Below, in pieces: positions 1 through 7,787 of a stretch of DNA of 62,431 bases. The position numbers were made by a program, and so were the translations under genes. The DNA is from Acidobacteriota bacterium (lineage in GTDB: Bacteria; Acidobacteriota; Terriglobia; Terriglobales; Acidobacteriaceae): NCBI GenBank assembly GCA_021816455.1, contig JAKAXU010000016.1, positions 1-62,431 of the forward strand. Direction: 5' to 3'. The notes under the pieces were generated by a model. The model was not told the DNA's origin. It made no database searches and worked only from the letters and a program-made list of their open reading frames with translations. Position 1 is the first letter of the stretch; every line of letters begins with the position of its first letter.

Positions 1-413
1 TTCCGATCTTCCCATATCTTCGGATGAACCTTCGCCAGCCATTGCATCGCCGCGTAGGTTAGCGATTGCATTTCAGGGAGCGTAAGGTGCTGCAATCGCT
101 TTCCGAACGTGACGAGATTCCGCCAATGCCCCAACGTGATTCCCAAGGAATCGCAGTAGGCTTCCGCATCGGCAAAACCCAGTCTCTCCCAATCGTTCGC
201 CAGCCATAGCCTATAGGCAATGAAAGCCGATTCAGCCCAGACGCGGCGATGCTGAACAGCAAGCGCTCGCAACTTTTGGTCAAGGTCAACCAAGGTGATC
301 GGCGAATTGCTTGGGGGAAGGGCTTGCGGAGTGCGGATCGGCGCAACCATGACGGAACGTGCCTGTGCTGCGACTTGAGCGGCCAAGGATGCGCGTTGGG
401 TGGAAATTTCCAT
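1..413 (-). CDS. Unknown island protein, cut by the left window edge
   Basis: An open frame runs from an ATG at 411-413 leftward off the window, giving 137 codons with no stop. The first 40 or so residues are Ala/Gln/Pro-rich and probably flexible. The rest looks helical and rich in Trp and Arg (for example RVWAESAFIAYRLW and LGHWRNLVTFGKRL), which would suit a DNA- or protein-binding domain of a mobile element. I do not recognise the family. No strong ribosome site is visible. It lies on the island that ends at the tRNA-Ala fragment, so a mobile-element role is likely but is only an inference. Confidence 0.6.
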   Translation of the reverse strand, partial: MEISTQRASLAAQVAAQARSVMVAPIRTPQALPPSNSPITLVDLDQKLRALAVQHRRVWAESAFIAYRLWLANDWERLGFADAEAYCDSLGITLGHWRNLVTFGKRLQHLTLPEMQSLTYAAMQWLAKVHPKIWEDR

Positions 414-729
414 ACTCAGAGCATGGTAGCGAACGAATAGTGCTCAGTCGAGAGTTTTCAATCGAGGATGCCACCCGCATGATCGATGACAATAGCCGAT
501 AAGGCGACATGGCATCCACTCGGTCATATTTCTGAAAAAACAATAGTTACATGAAAGAATTCCGCCGGAATTCCCAATCAGGGCAACCATCAAGAATGCG
601 TGAAAGCGGATGATTTCTAGGCGCATCCGAAAGTTGCAGCCGATGGCGCAATGGAGTCTGCGGAGCGGCTGAAAACGCTTTTCATGTGCGAATTTCTACG
701 ATGGCATTAACTCGTCAGCGGAAGATTTT
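414..729. other. Gap without a convincing gene; one hyphenated palindrome
   Basis: Short frames of 60-85 codons exist on the minus strand here but have no ribosome site and no coding character. At 557-573 there is a perfect 7-bp inverted repeat (GAATTCC, 3-base centre, GGAATTC), which could be a small operator. Nothing else is recognisable. Confidence 0.5.
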
Positions 730-1170
730 CTATTTGCCGTCCCCATTCTTCTCCTTCAACGTCTTTGTGGCAATCGCCAGCTTGTGAACTTTTCCGGCCT
801 CGTCTTTTAGGTAAAGGTCCATCCCGACCACTGCGAATTTAATGGGTGCGTTGATTGTGACATCAAGCGGCTTTTTTCGGCCTCTAGTTGTTCTGTCTGC
901 TTGGTAGGCGTATTGGTTACCGTCAATTGTGTAGTGCCAAACAATGCGGATTTGCGTACCCACCATGCCATGACCGTTGTTGATCATACCTACAACACGG
1001 GAGTGGGTATCCGTAGTCACGTCGCGGAGCGTACCTGTCTGCCATGCCGAATCGGGGATTTTGTTAGCGGCAGCGGCAGTCGTGGGCGCAACGGCGAAAA
1101 GCAAGAGGAGAGATACGAGGATTTGCAGGCGAACAGAGGTGACGGCGTGGAGTTTCGGAGCGGATTTCAT
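730..1170 (-). CDS. Exported protein of unknown function
   Basis: The 146-residue product begins MKSAPKLHAV with a clear Sec signal peptide: a basic start, the hydrophobic core LQILVSLLLLFAVAP and an Ala-rich cleavage region near residue 35. The mature part is beta-rich (VWHYTIDGNQYAYQADRTT) and ends in a Lys-rich tail. I chose the ATG at 1170 over an upstream GTG or ATG because it has AAAGGA six bases ahead and puts the signal peptide at the N-terminus. It is the third gene of a minus-strand run of exported proteins, 56 bases after the Sel1-repeat gene, so probably co-transcribed. The family is not recognised. Confidence 0.72.
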   Translation of the reverse strand: MKSAPKLHAVTSVRLQILVSLLLLFAVAPTTAAAANKIPDSAWQTGTLRDVTTDTHSRVVGMINNGHGMVGTQIRIVWHYTIDGNQYAYQADRTTRGRKKPLDVTINAPIKFAVVGMDLYLKDEAGKVHKLAIATKTLKEKNGDGK

Positions 1171-1226
1171 TGGTATCCTTTCCCTTGATTCGATTTGCTT
1201 ATCGTGCAGCGCGAGGGCGCGCGTGG

Positions 1227-2648
1227 TCACCGTGAGGGCGTCTTGGTCGCGTGATCCTCAAACCACTTCCGCGCACGTTCCTGAGTTTGCAACAAGACTG
1301 TTTTTGTCAGGTGCGATGCAGCAAGGTCTCGATACTTAGCCAGCGCTGCTGGTTTCACTCCATCGACGTTACCCGACATTGCAAGATCGAACCAGAAATA
1401 TGCTTCCGAAAAGTTCTGGGGTACACCCTCTGCGCTGTAGTACAAAACGGCGAGGTTATATTGCGCGTTCGCAAGTCCCTTGTCCGCTGCTTGCTGGAAC
1501 AATGCAGCAGCCTGACCATAGTCCAATGGAACGCCTGCGCCGCGAACATACAAAACACCGAGACTGTTTTGCGCCCCTGCTACTCCATTCACAGCAGCTC
1601 TGTGGTACCAGGCAGCAGCTAGCCCATAATCTGGATTCCCACCCAGCCCCTCGCCTTTTTCGTAAAGATCGCCGACCCTTTCCTGATAGAGTTCGCCGCC
1701 GCTTTGACTGGCTTTGTTAATCAAATCAGCTATCAAATCAGCTCGAACTTGAGAAAAAACCGGAGGCTCGCCGTATGGTTCCTGCGGGTTCGGAGGCAAG
1801 AAACCTGCAACGGCTTGCGGCAGTTCCGCCGTAGAGTCCCTCTGTTCGGTTGACTTGCGCTCCCACTCGGCAGCTTGGGCGCGGTCCTTATGGACACCTT
1901 TTCCTTTGTAGTAAAGCAGCCCGAGGCAATGCTGCGCAGTTGCATTGCCCTGAGCCGCGGCTTTTCGATACCAGAATGCAGCCTCGGCGTAATCTTGGGG
2001 CAGTCCCCTACCCGCCTCATAAGACAGACCAAGAGCAACCTGTGCAGATGCAAGCCCTTGCTCGGCAGCCTTGCGGGTCCATACAACGGCAATGGCTTCA
2101 TCCTTCGGCAAGCCATCGCCGTTGAAATACAATTTGGCGAGCGCAAACTGTGCATTTGCATTTCCCTGATCGGCAGACTTGCGATACCAGACCGCCGCCT
2201 GTGTATAGTCCTGCTGAACGCCTTGGCCAAGGTCGTACAACTGGCCAAGATACACTTGCGCTTCCGCATTCCCTTGATCCGCAGCCTGAAGATACCAAAA
2301 GGCAGCCTGCCGATAATCCCGCGGGACGCCTTGCCCGAAGTTGTACAACGTACCAAGGCTCCATTGCGCTGTGGCATCGCCCTGATCGGCGGCCTTGCGC
2401 CACCAAGTCGCCGCCTCCGCATAGTCCTTCGGGACGCCTTGGCCTTCGTGATACAGAAGGCCGAGATTATATTGCGCAATCGCGTCCCCCGCCTGAGCCT
2501 TAGCAAGCAATGCGGGGTCGATGCCGTTGACTTGGGCCGAAGTTGTATCTGGAGTCTGCGCCCCTGCCCCGGCTACGCACAACAGCATCCCCAAGGTTAC
2601 GCACAGACGCAAATTAAAGGTTAGGACTGAAACCCGCGTCGAAAGCAT
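1227..2648 (-). CDS. Exported Sel1-repeat (TPR-like) protein
   Basis: The product is about 473 residues. A signal peptide (LRLCVTLGMLLCVAGAGA) is followed by Sel1-like repeats of 36 residues with the pattern A-x-AQ-x-LG-x-LY-x-G-x-GV-x-DY-x-AA-x-WY-x-KAA-x-QG. Six repeats are consecutive, then a Pro/Glu-rich break of about 50 residues, then three more. Sel1 repeats form alpha-solenoids that bind proteins; bacterial members include secreted and periplasmic adaptors. The ATG at 2648 has AAGGAG just upstream and best fits the signal peptide. An ATG at 2693 also has AAGGA and would add 15 residues. It is the middle gene of the exported-protein run; its ligand is unknown. Confidence 0.85.
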   Translation of the reverse strand: MLSTRVSVLTFNLRLCVTLGMLLCVAGAGAQTPDTTSAQVNGIDPALLAKAQAGDAIAQYNLGLLYHEGQGVPKDYAEAATWWRKAADQGDATAQWSLGTLYNFGQGVPRDYRQAAFWYLQAADQGNAEAQVYLGQLYDLGQGVQQDYTQAAVWYRKSADQGNANAQFALAKLYFNGDGLPKDEAIAVVWTRKAAEQGLASAQVALGLSYEAGRGLPQDYAEAAFWYRKAAAQGNATAQHCLGLLYYKGKGVHKDRAQAAEWERKSTEQRDSTAELPQAVAGFLPPNPQEPYGEPPVFSQVRADLIADLINKASQSGGELYQERVGDLYEKGEGLGGNPDYGLAAAWYHRAAVNGVAGAQNSLGVLYVRGAGVPLDYGQAAALFQQAADKGLANAQYNLAVLYYSAEGVPQNFSEAYFWFDLAMSGNVDGVKPAALAKYRDLAASHLTKTVLLQTQERARKWFEDHATKTPSR

Positions 2649-2724
2649 GGGCGCTCCTTTGCTGATGACCTCTCCGCCTTTCAATCGGTTCATAGGCGTT
2701 CCTTTTCCGAGTGGTAGCCCCTAC

Positions 2725-3009
2725 TCATGACGGTTTGTGAACGCCGTAGCGGTTTCCGCTTCGCCAGTTTGAATAGTGACCGTTCCGGTGATGGGAATTG
2801 GTTGCGCCGGGATACTGGCCACCGTGCGAAGTGCTGTGCTTTCCACCGCCATAGTAAGGGCGACTCGCCGACGGATGACGCGCCGCCCCGGATGCTCGCG
2901 CGTGTGTCCTGACTCGATACTTGGGTGTGGCCGCAAAAGCGGTGGACGCAAATTCCACAATGCAAAGCAAGGTCAGCATCCGAACCGCTGGCCTCAAATG
3001 ATTGAGCAT
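2725..3009 (-). CDS. Small exported His/Gly/Ser-rich protein
   Basis: This 94-residue protein has a signal peptide (MLTLLCIVEFASTAFA in its N-terminal third) and a mature region rich in His, Gly, Ser, Tyr and Arg. The tail pattern (GGGKHSTSHGG, then HHRNGHYSNWRSGNRYGVHK) is of a kind I associate with small exported proteins scattered through proteobacterial and acidobacterial genomes; its function is unknown, and metal or surface binding is a guess. GAGAGG precedes the ATG at the right distance. It is first in the exported-protein run and divergent from the XRE regulator, so the tandem operator at 3036-3069 lies directly in front of it. Confidence 0.65.
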   Translation of the reverse strand: MLNHLRPAVRMLTLLCIVEFASTAFAATPKYRVRTHARASGAARHPSASRPYYGGGKHSTSHGGQYPGATNSHHRNGHYSNWRSGNRYGVHKPS

Positions 3010-3035
3010 AGAGCCTCTCAGAAGTCCAACTCAAT

Positions 3036-3069
3036 GTAAGCCGTAGCTTACGTGTAAGCCACAGCATAC
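3036..3069. promoter_or_regulatory. Tandem 16-bp inverted-repeat operators
   Basis: Two sites begin 18 bp apart. The first (3036-3051) is a perfect inverted repeat, GTAAGC-CGTA-GCTTAC. The second (3054-3069) is the near copy GTAAGC-CACA-GCATAC. They lie between the divergent starts at 3009 and 3085. Less than two helical turns between centres suits two adjacent regulator dimers. The likely binder is the XRE protein encoded next to them, which would regulate itself and the exported-protein run; that is an inference. Confidence 0.65.
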
Positions 3070-3084
3070 AGCCATGCTGAAGGC

Positions 3085-3300
3085 ATGGCAAAGGACATCT
3101 GCGTGCGGATCGGGAGACGCATTCGCGTCCTGCGAACGGGACGCGGATGGACTCAGGCCATGCTTGCGAACCATGCCGAACGGACGCGGGAGCATCTGTC
3201 CGAAGTGGAGAACGGGCATAAGGAAATCGGCGTGAGGGCGCTCGAAAGGATCGCACAGGCTCTCGATTTGAATTTGCACCAGTTCTTTGAGAGATTCTGA
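3085..3300 (+). CDS. XRE-family helix-turn-helix regulator
   Basis: The 71-residue protein is a single Cro/CI-type HTH domain (IGRRIRVLRTGRGWTQAML, then EHLSEVENGHKEI and ALERIAQALDLNLHQFF), the usual size for stand-alone XRE regulators on mobile elements. The start codon sits in the 3' arm of a small hairpin (GCCATGC, loop TGAAG, GCATGGC; 3071-3089), and the only purine-rich tract, GAAGG, is one base from the ATG, so translation may be leaderless-like or structure-controlled. Divergent from the exported-protein run across the tandem operators. No ligand or dimerisation domain is attached. Confidence 0.85.
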   Translation: MAKDICVRIGRRIRVLRTGRGWTQAMLANHAERTREHLSEVENGHKEIGVRALERIAQALDLNLHQFFERF

Positions 3301-3491
3301 AGCGCGAACCGAGGCGCGTAACCAGACAAGTCCCGCCTTGGCTTTCATGAATCCATGAAAGAAGCCTGTCAAGGTCCACCGAATAGAAAAATTTTCTGTA
3401 TGGCGGGTGAACACCGTAGCCGCCCTCTCCGAGCCGGGCAACCCCTTGAGAACGTCTTCCGCGCTGGCAACCTGCCAGAACCCCACGCGGC

Positions 3492-3515
3492 ATTTAGTGC
3501 AATATTGCACTAAAT
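3492..3515. repeat. 24-bp perfect palindrome
   Basis: The half-site ATTTAGTGCAAT (3492-3503) is followed directly by its exact reverse complement (3504-3515). It is much more AT-rich than its surroundings. Such a site could be a dimeric operator, a recombination or resolution site, or part of a transfer or replication control region of the island. There is no T-run after it, so it is not a typical terminator. Confidence 0.8.
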
Positions 3516-3721
3516 TTCAGAGCCTTCGCTGCGCCCGTTTGGCCTCCATCCGTAAGTAGAGAGCCAGCGAGCGCTCAGAGGTCAATTCTGTGCGTTTGCG
3601 CCCCATCCTGTGCGGGGGGCGCTCTGCCATGCAAGTGGGCGGGTAAGCTCAAGAGCGCACAATCAGGGCAATCGACGGCCAGCAAACGGGGCATAACAAG
3701 CCGCCTGCGTTCACAGCGGGT

Positions 3722-3870
3722 TGTGTCGCTTTTTGTGTCGTAACTGTGTCGTCCCTATCGGAGTAGGACCGTCTCCCTCAGTGTCGCTCGATGACACATA
3801 AAAGGCAGTGAACATCCTGAAATCCGCATGAACACTGCCTTTCTGTGTCACTCCGTTTCATCTGGTGTCT
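3722..3870. repeat. Cluster of TGTGTCR repeats beside the attachment site
   Basis: TGTGTCG occurs at 3722-3728, 3734-3740 and 3745-3751, a shortened GTGTCG at 3781-3786, the inverted form TGACACA at 3792-3798, TGTGTCA at 3844-3850, and the variant GGTGTCT at 3864-3870. Short repeats within 150-200 bp of a tRNA attachment core are what arm-type integrase or excisionase binding sites look like. That role is an inference from position and arrangement. Confidence 0.55.
3801..3842. repeat. 10-bp inverted repeat (hairpin) near the attachment site
   Basis: AAAGGCAGTG at 3801-3810 pairs perfectly with CACTGCCTTT at 3833-3842 across a 22-base loop that itself contains the related words GTGAACA and TGAACAC. 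It lies inside the TGTGTCR cluster. It could be a terminator insulating the island or part of the recombination complex. Confidence 0.5.
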
Positions 3871-3894
3871 CTCTGTCTGAGGTCGAACCTTGAA

Positions 3895-3939
3895 TTCGCA
3901 ACGAGGAGGCCAGCGGTTCGATCCCGCTCAGCTCCACCA
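3895..3939 (+). other. 3' part of tRNA-Ala(CGC): island attachment site
   Basis: The anticodon loop TTCGCAA (anticodon CGC, Ala) is followed by the 3' anticodon stem CGAGG, variable loop AGGCC, T stem and loop (AGCGG, TTCGATC, CCGCT), 3' acceptor strand CAGCTCC, discriminator A and encoded CCA. U at position 70 and A73 fit the alanine identity pair G3:U70. The bases before the loop cannot form the anticodon stem and no 5' half exists upstream, so this is a truncated copy. Tyrosine recombinases often cross over at the anticodon loop; the displaced 3' end marks the boundary between island (left) and chromosome (right). Confidence 0.82.
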
Positions 3940-3963
3940 AATCCCTTCCTTACGACGACTTCT

Positions 3964-6939
3964 TTAGCCAGCCAACACGTTCCGCAGCCAGCGGCCAGTG
4001 TGGCTTGCCGGGTGCGCGGCAATCTCTTCCGGCGTGCCTGCGGCAACCACTTCACCGCCGCCACCGCCACCTTCCGGTCCCAGATCGATCACCCAATCGG
4101 CGCTCTTGATTACGTCCAGGTTGTGCTCGATCACCACCAGCGAGCCGCCACCGTCGATCAGCTTGCGCAGTGCTGTGAGCAGCTTCGATACATCGTCGAA
4201 GTGGAGGCCAGTGGTCGGTTCATCGAGAATGTAAAGAACACGGCTGGCGGCTGAAGCACGTCCGCCGACACTGCGCACCTGTGCCAGGTGTGCCGCCAGC
4301 TTGACGCGCTGCGCCTCACCGCCGGAGAGCGTGGTGGCGGACTGACCGAGCCGCAGATAACCCAGCCCGACTTCATCCAGCACAGTGAGCCGATCCACCA
4401 GGCGCGGAACAGCATGAAAAAAGCGCAGCGCTTCCTTCACGGTAAGTCCGAGAACATCGTGGATGTTTTTGCCTTTGTAAGGTACGCTGAGGATCTTGGC
4501 CTGATAGCGGGTACCGTTGCAGTCCTCACAGGGCAATTCGACATCGGCGAGGAACTGCATTTCCACCGTGACCGTGCCGTCCCCCTCACAGCTCTTGCAG
4601 CGCCCGCCGGGTACGTTGAAGGAAAAATGTCCGGCGCTCAGGTTCTGTTTGCGGGCCTCAGGCTGCGCGGCAAACAGCTCGCGGATCAGATCGAAGGCTT
4701 TGATGTAGGTGACCGGATTGGAGCGCGGTGTGCGCCCGATAGGGGTCTGATCCACGAGCACCACGTCGTTGAGCCGCTCGGCACCTTTCAGGCTGGCTAA
4801 TCGTCCCGCCAGGTCGCCGCCCTCGCCCTTGCCAAGCGCCTGGGCCACAGCGGGATAAAGCACCTGGTGGACAAGCGTTGATTTGCCGGAACCGGAGACA
4901 CCGGTGACGGCGACAAGCATCCCGAGCGGAATCTCCACATGGATGCTTTTGAGGTTGTTGGCGTGCGCGCCGTGCACGATGAGCTGCTCGCGGCTCGGTT
5001 CTCGGCGCCGCGTGGGCACGGGGATGGCAATCTGCCCGTTGAGGTAGCGGCCGGTGAGCGAGTCGGGGTTGGCCATCACCTCGGGCACGGTGCCGGAAGC
5101 GAGCAGGCGTCCGCCGAATTCGCCTGCGCCGGGGCCGAGATCGAGCAGGTGATCGGCGGCGCGCAGGATGTCGGGGTCGTGCTCGACGACGAGGATCGTG
5201 TTGCCGAGATCGCGCAGGCTCTTCAGAATGCGAATGAGACGGTCGGTGTCGCGCGAGTGGAGGCCAATCGACGGTTCATCGAGGACGTAAAGCGCGCCGA
5301 CCAGCCGCGAGCCGAGTGACGTGGCGAGTTGAATACGCTGCGCTTCGCCGCCGGAGAGTGTGCTGGTGAGCCGATCCAGCGTGAGGTAGTCCAAGCCGAC
5401 CGCATCGAGGAAGCCGATGCGCTCACGCACTTCTTCGAGGATGGGACCGGCAATCTCCTGCTGCATGGGGCTGAGCCGGATCGACGCGAAGAACTCTTTG
5501 GCCGCTCCAATGGTCAGCGAAGCCGCTTCGCAGATATTTTTTCCGCTGACGCGCACGGAGCGGGCTTCGGCGCGCAGGCGCTGTCCGCGACACTCCGGAC
5601 AGGTAGCGTAGCCGCGATATTTGGAGAGCATGACGCGGACGTGGAGCTTGTACTTTTTGCGCTCCATGGAGGCAAAGAAATCATAGACGCCTTCAAAGCC
5701 GGTGGCACCGCTTTTGTCACCGTAAAGCAGCACATCGGTATGCTCGGGTGTGAGTTCGCACCAGGGCACGTCGAGCGGGATGCCGAGCGTCCTGGCGTGG
5801 CGGCGCATTTCGGTCATCCAAGGGTGATATTTTGGCCGCGTCCACGGCTCGATTGCGCCTTGGTTCAGGGTCAGCATACGATTCGGCACGATGAGGTTCA
5901 GGTCGTAGTCGATTGTGCTGCCGAAACCCTGGCAGCGCGGACATGCGCCGAAGGGATTGTTGAAGGAAAACAGACGCGGTTCAGGTTCGCGGCCCGATTT
6001 GTGGCAGAGGCGGCACTCGTATGCCGTGGAAAAGCGGTGTCCCCGACGCTCTTCGCCTGGTTCGCGCGGGAGTTCCTCGAAGATCACTTCGCTTGCTTCG
6101 CGATAAGCGATCTCGGTTGCGTCCACGATGCGCGCACGGGCATCCAGTGAGACGACGATGCGATCGACAAGAGCGAAGACGGGCAGAGTGAAATCCAGCT
6201 CCAGCAGCGATTCAGGAGTGGAGAACTCGAAAATGTGTCCATGCTGATAGAGCCGATTGAAGCCTTTGGCTCGCAGCTCGGTCAGGCGTGACTTCATCGC
6301 TTCGCTCAACGGGGACGGTGCTTCGGCCGGGGTAGCTGTGCGCTTTTTGCGGTGAGTGTGTACGAGTTTTTTCGGCGGTTCCGCGGCTGGTTCGATCGTC
6401 GGCGTTCGCACGGGAAAGAGTGCGTGGAGACGAATACCTTCGCCCAGCGCGAGAATTGCGGCGGCCACCTCATCGACGGAGTCGCGGCCGACCAGTCCGT
6501 CGCAATGAATGCAGTGAACCGTGCCGCAGCGCGCATAGAGCAACCGCATGTAATCGTAAATTTCAGTTGCCGTGGCGACGGTGGAGCGAGGGTTGCGCGT
6601 GGTGTTTTTTTGCTTGATGGCGATGGCCGGAGCCAAGCCGTCGATCAGGTCCACGTCCGGCTTGTCGATGCGCTCCAGGAACTGACGGGCATAGGCGGAA
6701 AGCGACTCGACATAGCGCCGCTGCCCCTCAGCGTAGATGGTGTCAAAGGCAAGGGAAGACTTGCCTGAACCCGAGACGCCGGAGATCACCGTCAGCACGC
6801 CGTGTGGAATCGCGCAGTCAATGCCTTTCAGATTGTGTGTCCGCGCTCCGCGGATGACGATGGCGTCGTTCAATGGGAAGGTTCCTGTGAGGCACGGGTG
6901 GGATGGATGCGACAATGAAGACTGCGGATTTGTCGCCAT
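3964..6939 (-). CDS. uvrA: UvrABC excision nuclease subunit A
   Basis: UvrA is the ATP-dependent damage sensor of nucleotide excision repair and loads UvrB. Seen here are two ABC modules, each with a Walker A ([20 protein letters not shown] near the start, [17 protein letters not shown] in the middle) and a signature ([24 protein letters not shown]), plus Cys pairs of two zinc modules (CRLC with [14 protein letters not shown] with CEDCNG). About 990 residues, normal for the family. Family similarity starts only about 23 residues in; an ATG at 6963 and a TTG at 6873 (with AGGAA ahead) are alternative starts. The gene ends 25 bases from the island attachment site and converges on it. Confidence 0.97.
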   Translation of the reverse strand: MATNPQSSLSHPSHPCLTGTFPLNDAIVIRGARTHNLKGIDCAIPHGVLTVISGVSGSGKSSLAFDTIYAEGQRRYVESLSAYARQFLERIDKPDVDLIDGLAPAIAIKQKNTTRNPRSTVATATEIYDYMRLLYARCGTVHCIHCDGLVGRDSVDEVAAAILALGEGIRLHALFPVRTPTIEPAAEPPKKLVHTHRKKRTATPAEAPSPLSEAMKSRLTELRAKGFNRLYQHGHIFEFSTPESLLELDFTLPVFALVDRIVVSLDARARIVDATEIAYREASEVIFEELPREPGEERRGHRFSTAYECRLCHKSGREPEPRLFSFNNPFGACPRCQGFGSTIDYDLNLIVPNRMLTLNQGAIEPWTRPKYHPWMTEMRRHARTLGIPLDVPWCELTPEHTDVLLYGDKSGATGFEGVYDFFASMERKKYKLHVRVMLSKYRGYATCPECRGQRLRAEARSVRVSGKNICEAASLTIGAAKEFFASIRLSPMQQEIAGPILEEVRERIGFLDAVGLDYLTLDRLTSTLSGGEAQRIQLATSLGSRLVGALYVLDEPSIGLHSRDTDRLIRILKSLRDLGNTILVVEHDPDILRAADHLLDLGPGAGEFGGRLLASGTVPEVMANPDSLTGRYLNGQIAIPVPTRRREPSREQLIVHGAHANNLKSIHVEIPLGMLVAVTGVSGSGKSTLVHQVLYPAVAQALGKGEGGDLAGRLASLKGAERLNDVVLVDQTPIGRTPRSNPVTYIKAFDLIRELFAAQPEARKQNLSAGHFSFNVPGGRCKSCEGDGTVTVEMQFLADVELPCEDCNGTRYQAKILSVPYKGKNIHDVLGLTVKEALRFFHAVPRLVDRLTVLDEVGLGYLRLGQSATTLSGGEAQRVKLAAHLAQVRSVGGRASAASRVLYILDEPTTGLHFDDVSKLLTALRKLIDGGGSLVVIEHNLDVIKSADWVIDLGPEGGGGGGEVVAAGTPEEIAAHPASHTGRWLRNVLAG

Positions 6940-7262
6940 CCTTGAGCATTCATCAGTTTTCAATCGATTCCGTCAGCCTTTCCCGATTATAAATTCCGGT
7001 AGCTGGCGCGTCGTTGCGCGGAGGCATCAGCGGCAGATTCAACTTTGGCATCGTCAAGAACGGGTGAGCGTTTCAGCACAGTCATCCGTCTATCCGATTG
7101 GGGCGTACTGGAATTGAGACGTGTCTTCCTGAGAGGCTCGATCCTCTGGCAGATGCATTCATTCCCCGGACGAATGGATTTCCAGACGGCTGGATGCGTC
7201 CGTCGGGCGGTGCAGTTTACCGATGTGCGCCGCTGGCGTTAGGATTTGAACGAGGTTTGGAT
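6940..7262. other. Divergent intergenic region uvrA / pilin
   Basis: This stretch carries the promoters of uvrA (leftward) and the pilin (rightward). An open frame continues upstream of the pilin start to 7098 but lacks coding character, and the prepilin leader fixes the real start. I see no tRNA, repeat or clear operator. GAGG seven bases before 7263 is the pilin ribosome site. Confidence 0.5.
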
Positions 7263-7787
7263 ATGCTTACCAATACGGACTTTGCGCACAACCACTCCCG
7301 GCGCAGGCCCAACGGCTTTACGCTGATGGAGCTTTTGATCGTCATCAGCATCATGCTCATTCTCATGCTGATTGCGATTCCGAACTTCAACAAAATGAAG
7401 GCGACGGCCAATGAAACCTCGGCGATCAACTCGCTGCAGGCGATCTACAAAGCCGAGATTCAGTACCAGACGACATATCCGTCGAATGGATTTGCCTGTT
7501 CACTGTCGGCGCTCGGAGGCGATCCCAAGTCCGGTCCGCCGTCGCCCACCTCGGCGCAGCTGGTGCAGGGCGACCTGGCCTCGGGCGTCAAGGCTGGCTA
7601 CACCTTCAGCATTGTGAACTGTACGAAGGTGACGGTGAACAACACCGACCAGATCACGGGCTTTGACGTGACTGCGGTGCCGCAGGCAGTGGGCAAGACG
7701 GGTAATCGTGGATTCTGCATGGATCAATACAGCGAGATCAAGAGCGATCCGTCGGGCGGCACGAACTGCACACAGTCCATCCAGTGA
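7263..7787 (+). CDS. Type IV pilin-like protein (prepilin)
   Basis: The 174-residue product has an 18-residue basic leader ending RRRPNG, then the prepilin cleavage and N-methylation motif (FTLMELLIVISIMLI, with Glu at mature position 5) and a hydrophobic helix continuing into NFNKMKATANETSAINSLQAI. The C-terminal domain has Cys residues that could form the D-loop disulfide. It would be processed by PilD-type peptidase and assembled in the inner membrane. No other pilus gene is nearby, so it is a solitary major- or minor-pilin candidate. The next gene starts inside its stop codon, which suggests translational coupling. Confidence 0.88.
   Translation: MLTNTDFAHNHSRRRPNGFTLMELLIVISIMLILMLIAIPNFNKMKATANETSAINSLQAIYKAEIQYQTTYPSNGFACSLSALGGDPKSGPPSPTSAQLVQGDLASGVKAGYTFSIVNCTKVTVNNTDQITGFDVTAVPQAVGKTGNRGFCMDQYSEIKSDPSGGTNCTQSIQ

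Larger units (their letters stand above)
3301..3894. other. Island terminal region, no gene seen
   Basis: No frame here has coding character on either strand. It holds a short inverted repeat (TTTCATG, 4-base centre, CATGAAA) around 3345-3362, the 24-bp palindrome at 3492-3515, and a repeat-rich stretch next to the attachment site. A 159-codon minus-strand frame that starts inside the palindrome mostly shadows the XRE gene and was not accepted. Confidence 0.55.

Noticed and set aside
444..626. 60-codon minus-strand frame upstream of the left-edge gene
   Set aside because: No ribosome site, no coding bias, and overlapping frames on the same strand of equal quality.
3031..3510. 159-codon minus-strand frame starting inside the 24-bp palindrome
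   Set aside because: More than half of it is the antisense of the XRE gene, codon use is poor, and there is no ribosome site.
7004..7017. Sigma-54-like sequence (TGGCGCG...TTGC) before the pilin gene
   Set aside because: The GG to GC spacing is one base short of the strict sigma-54 requirement, so it is unlikely to work.
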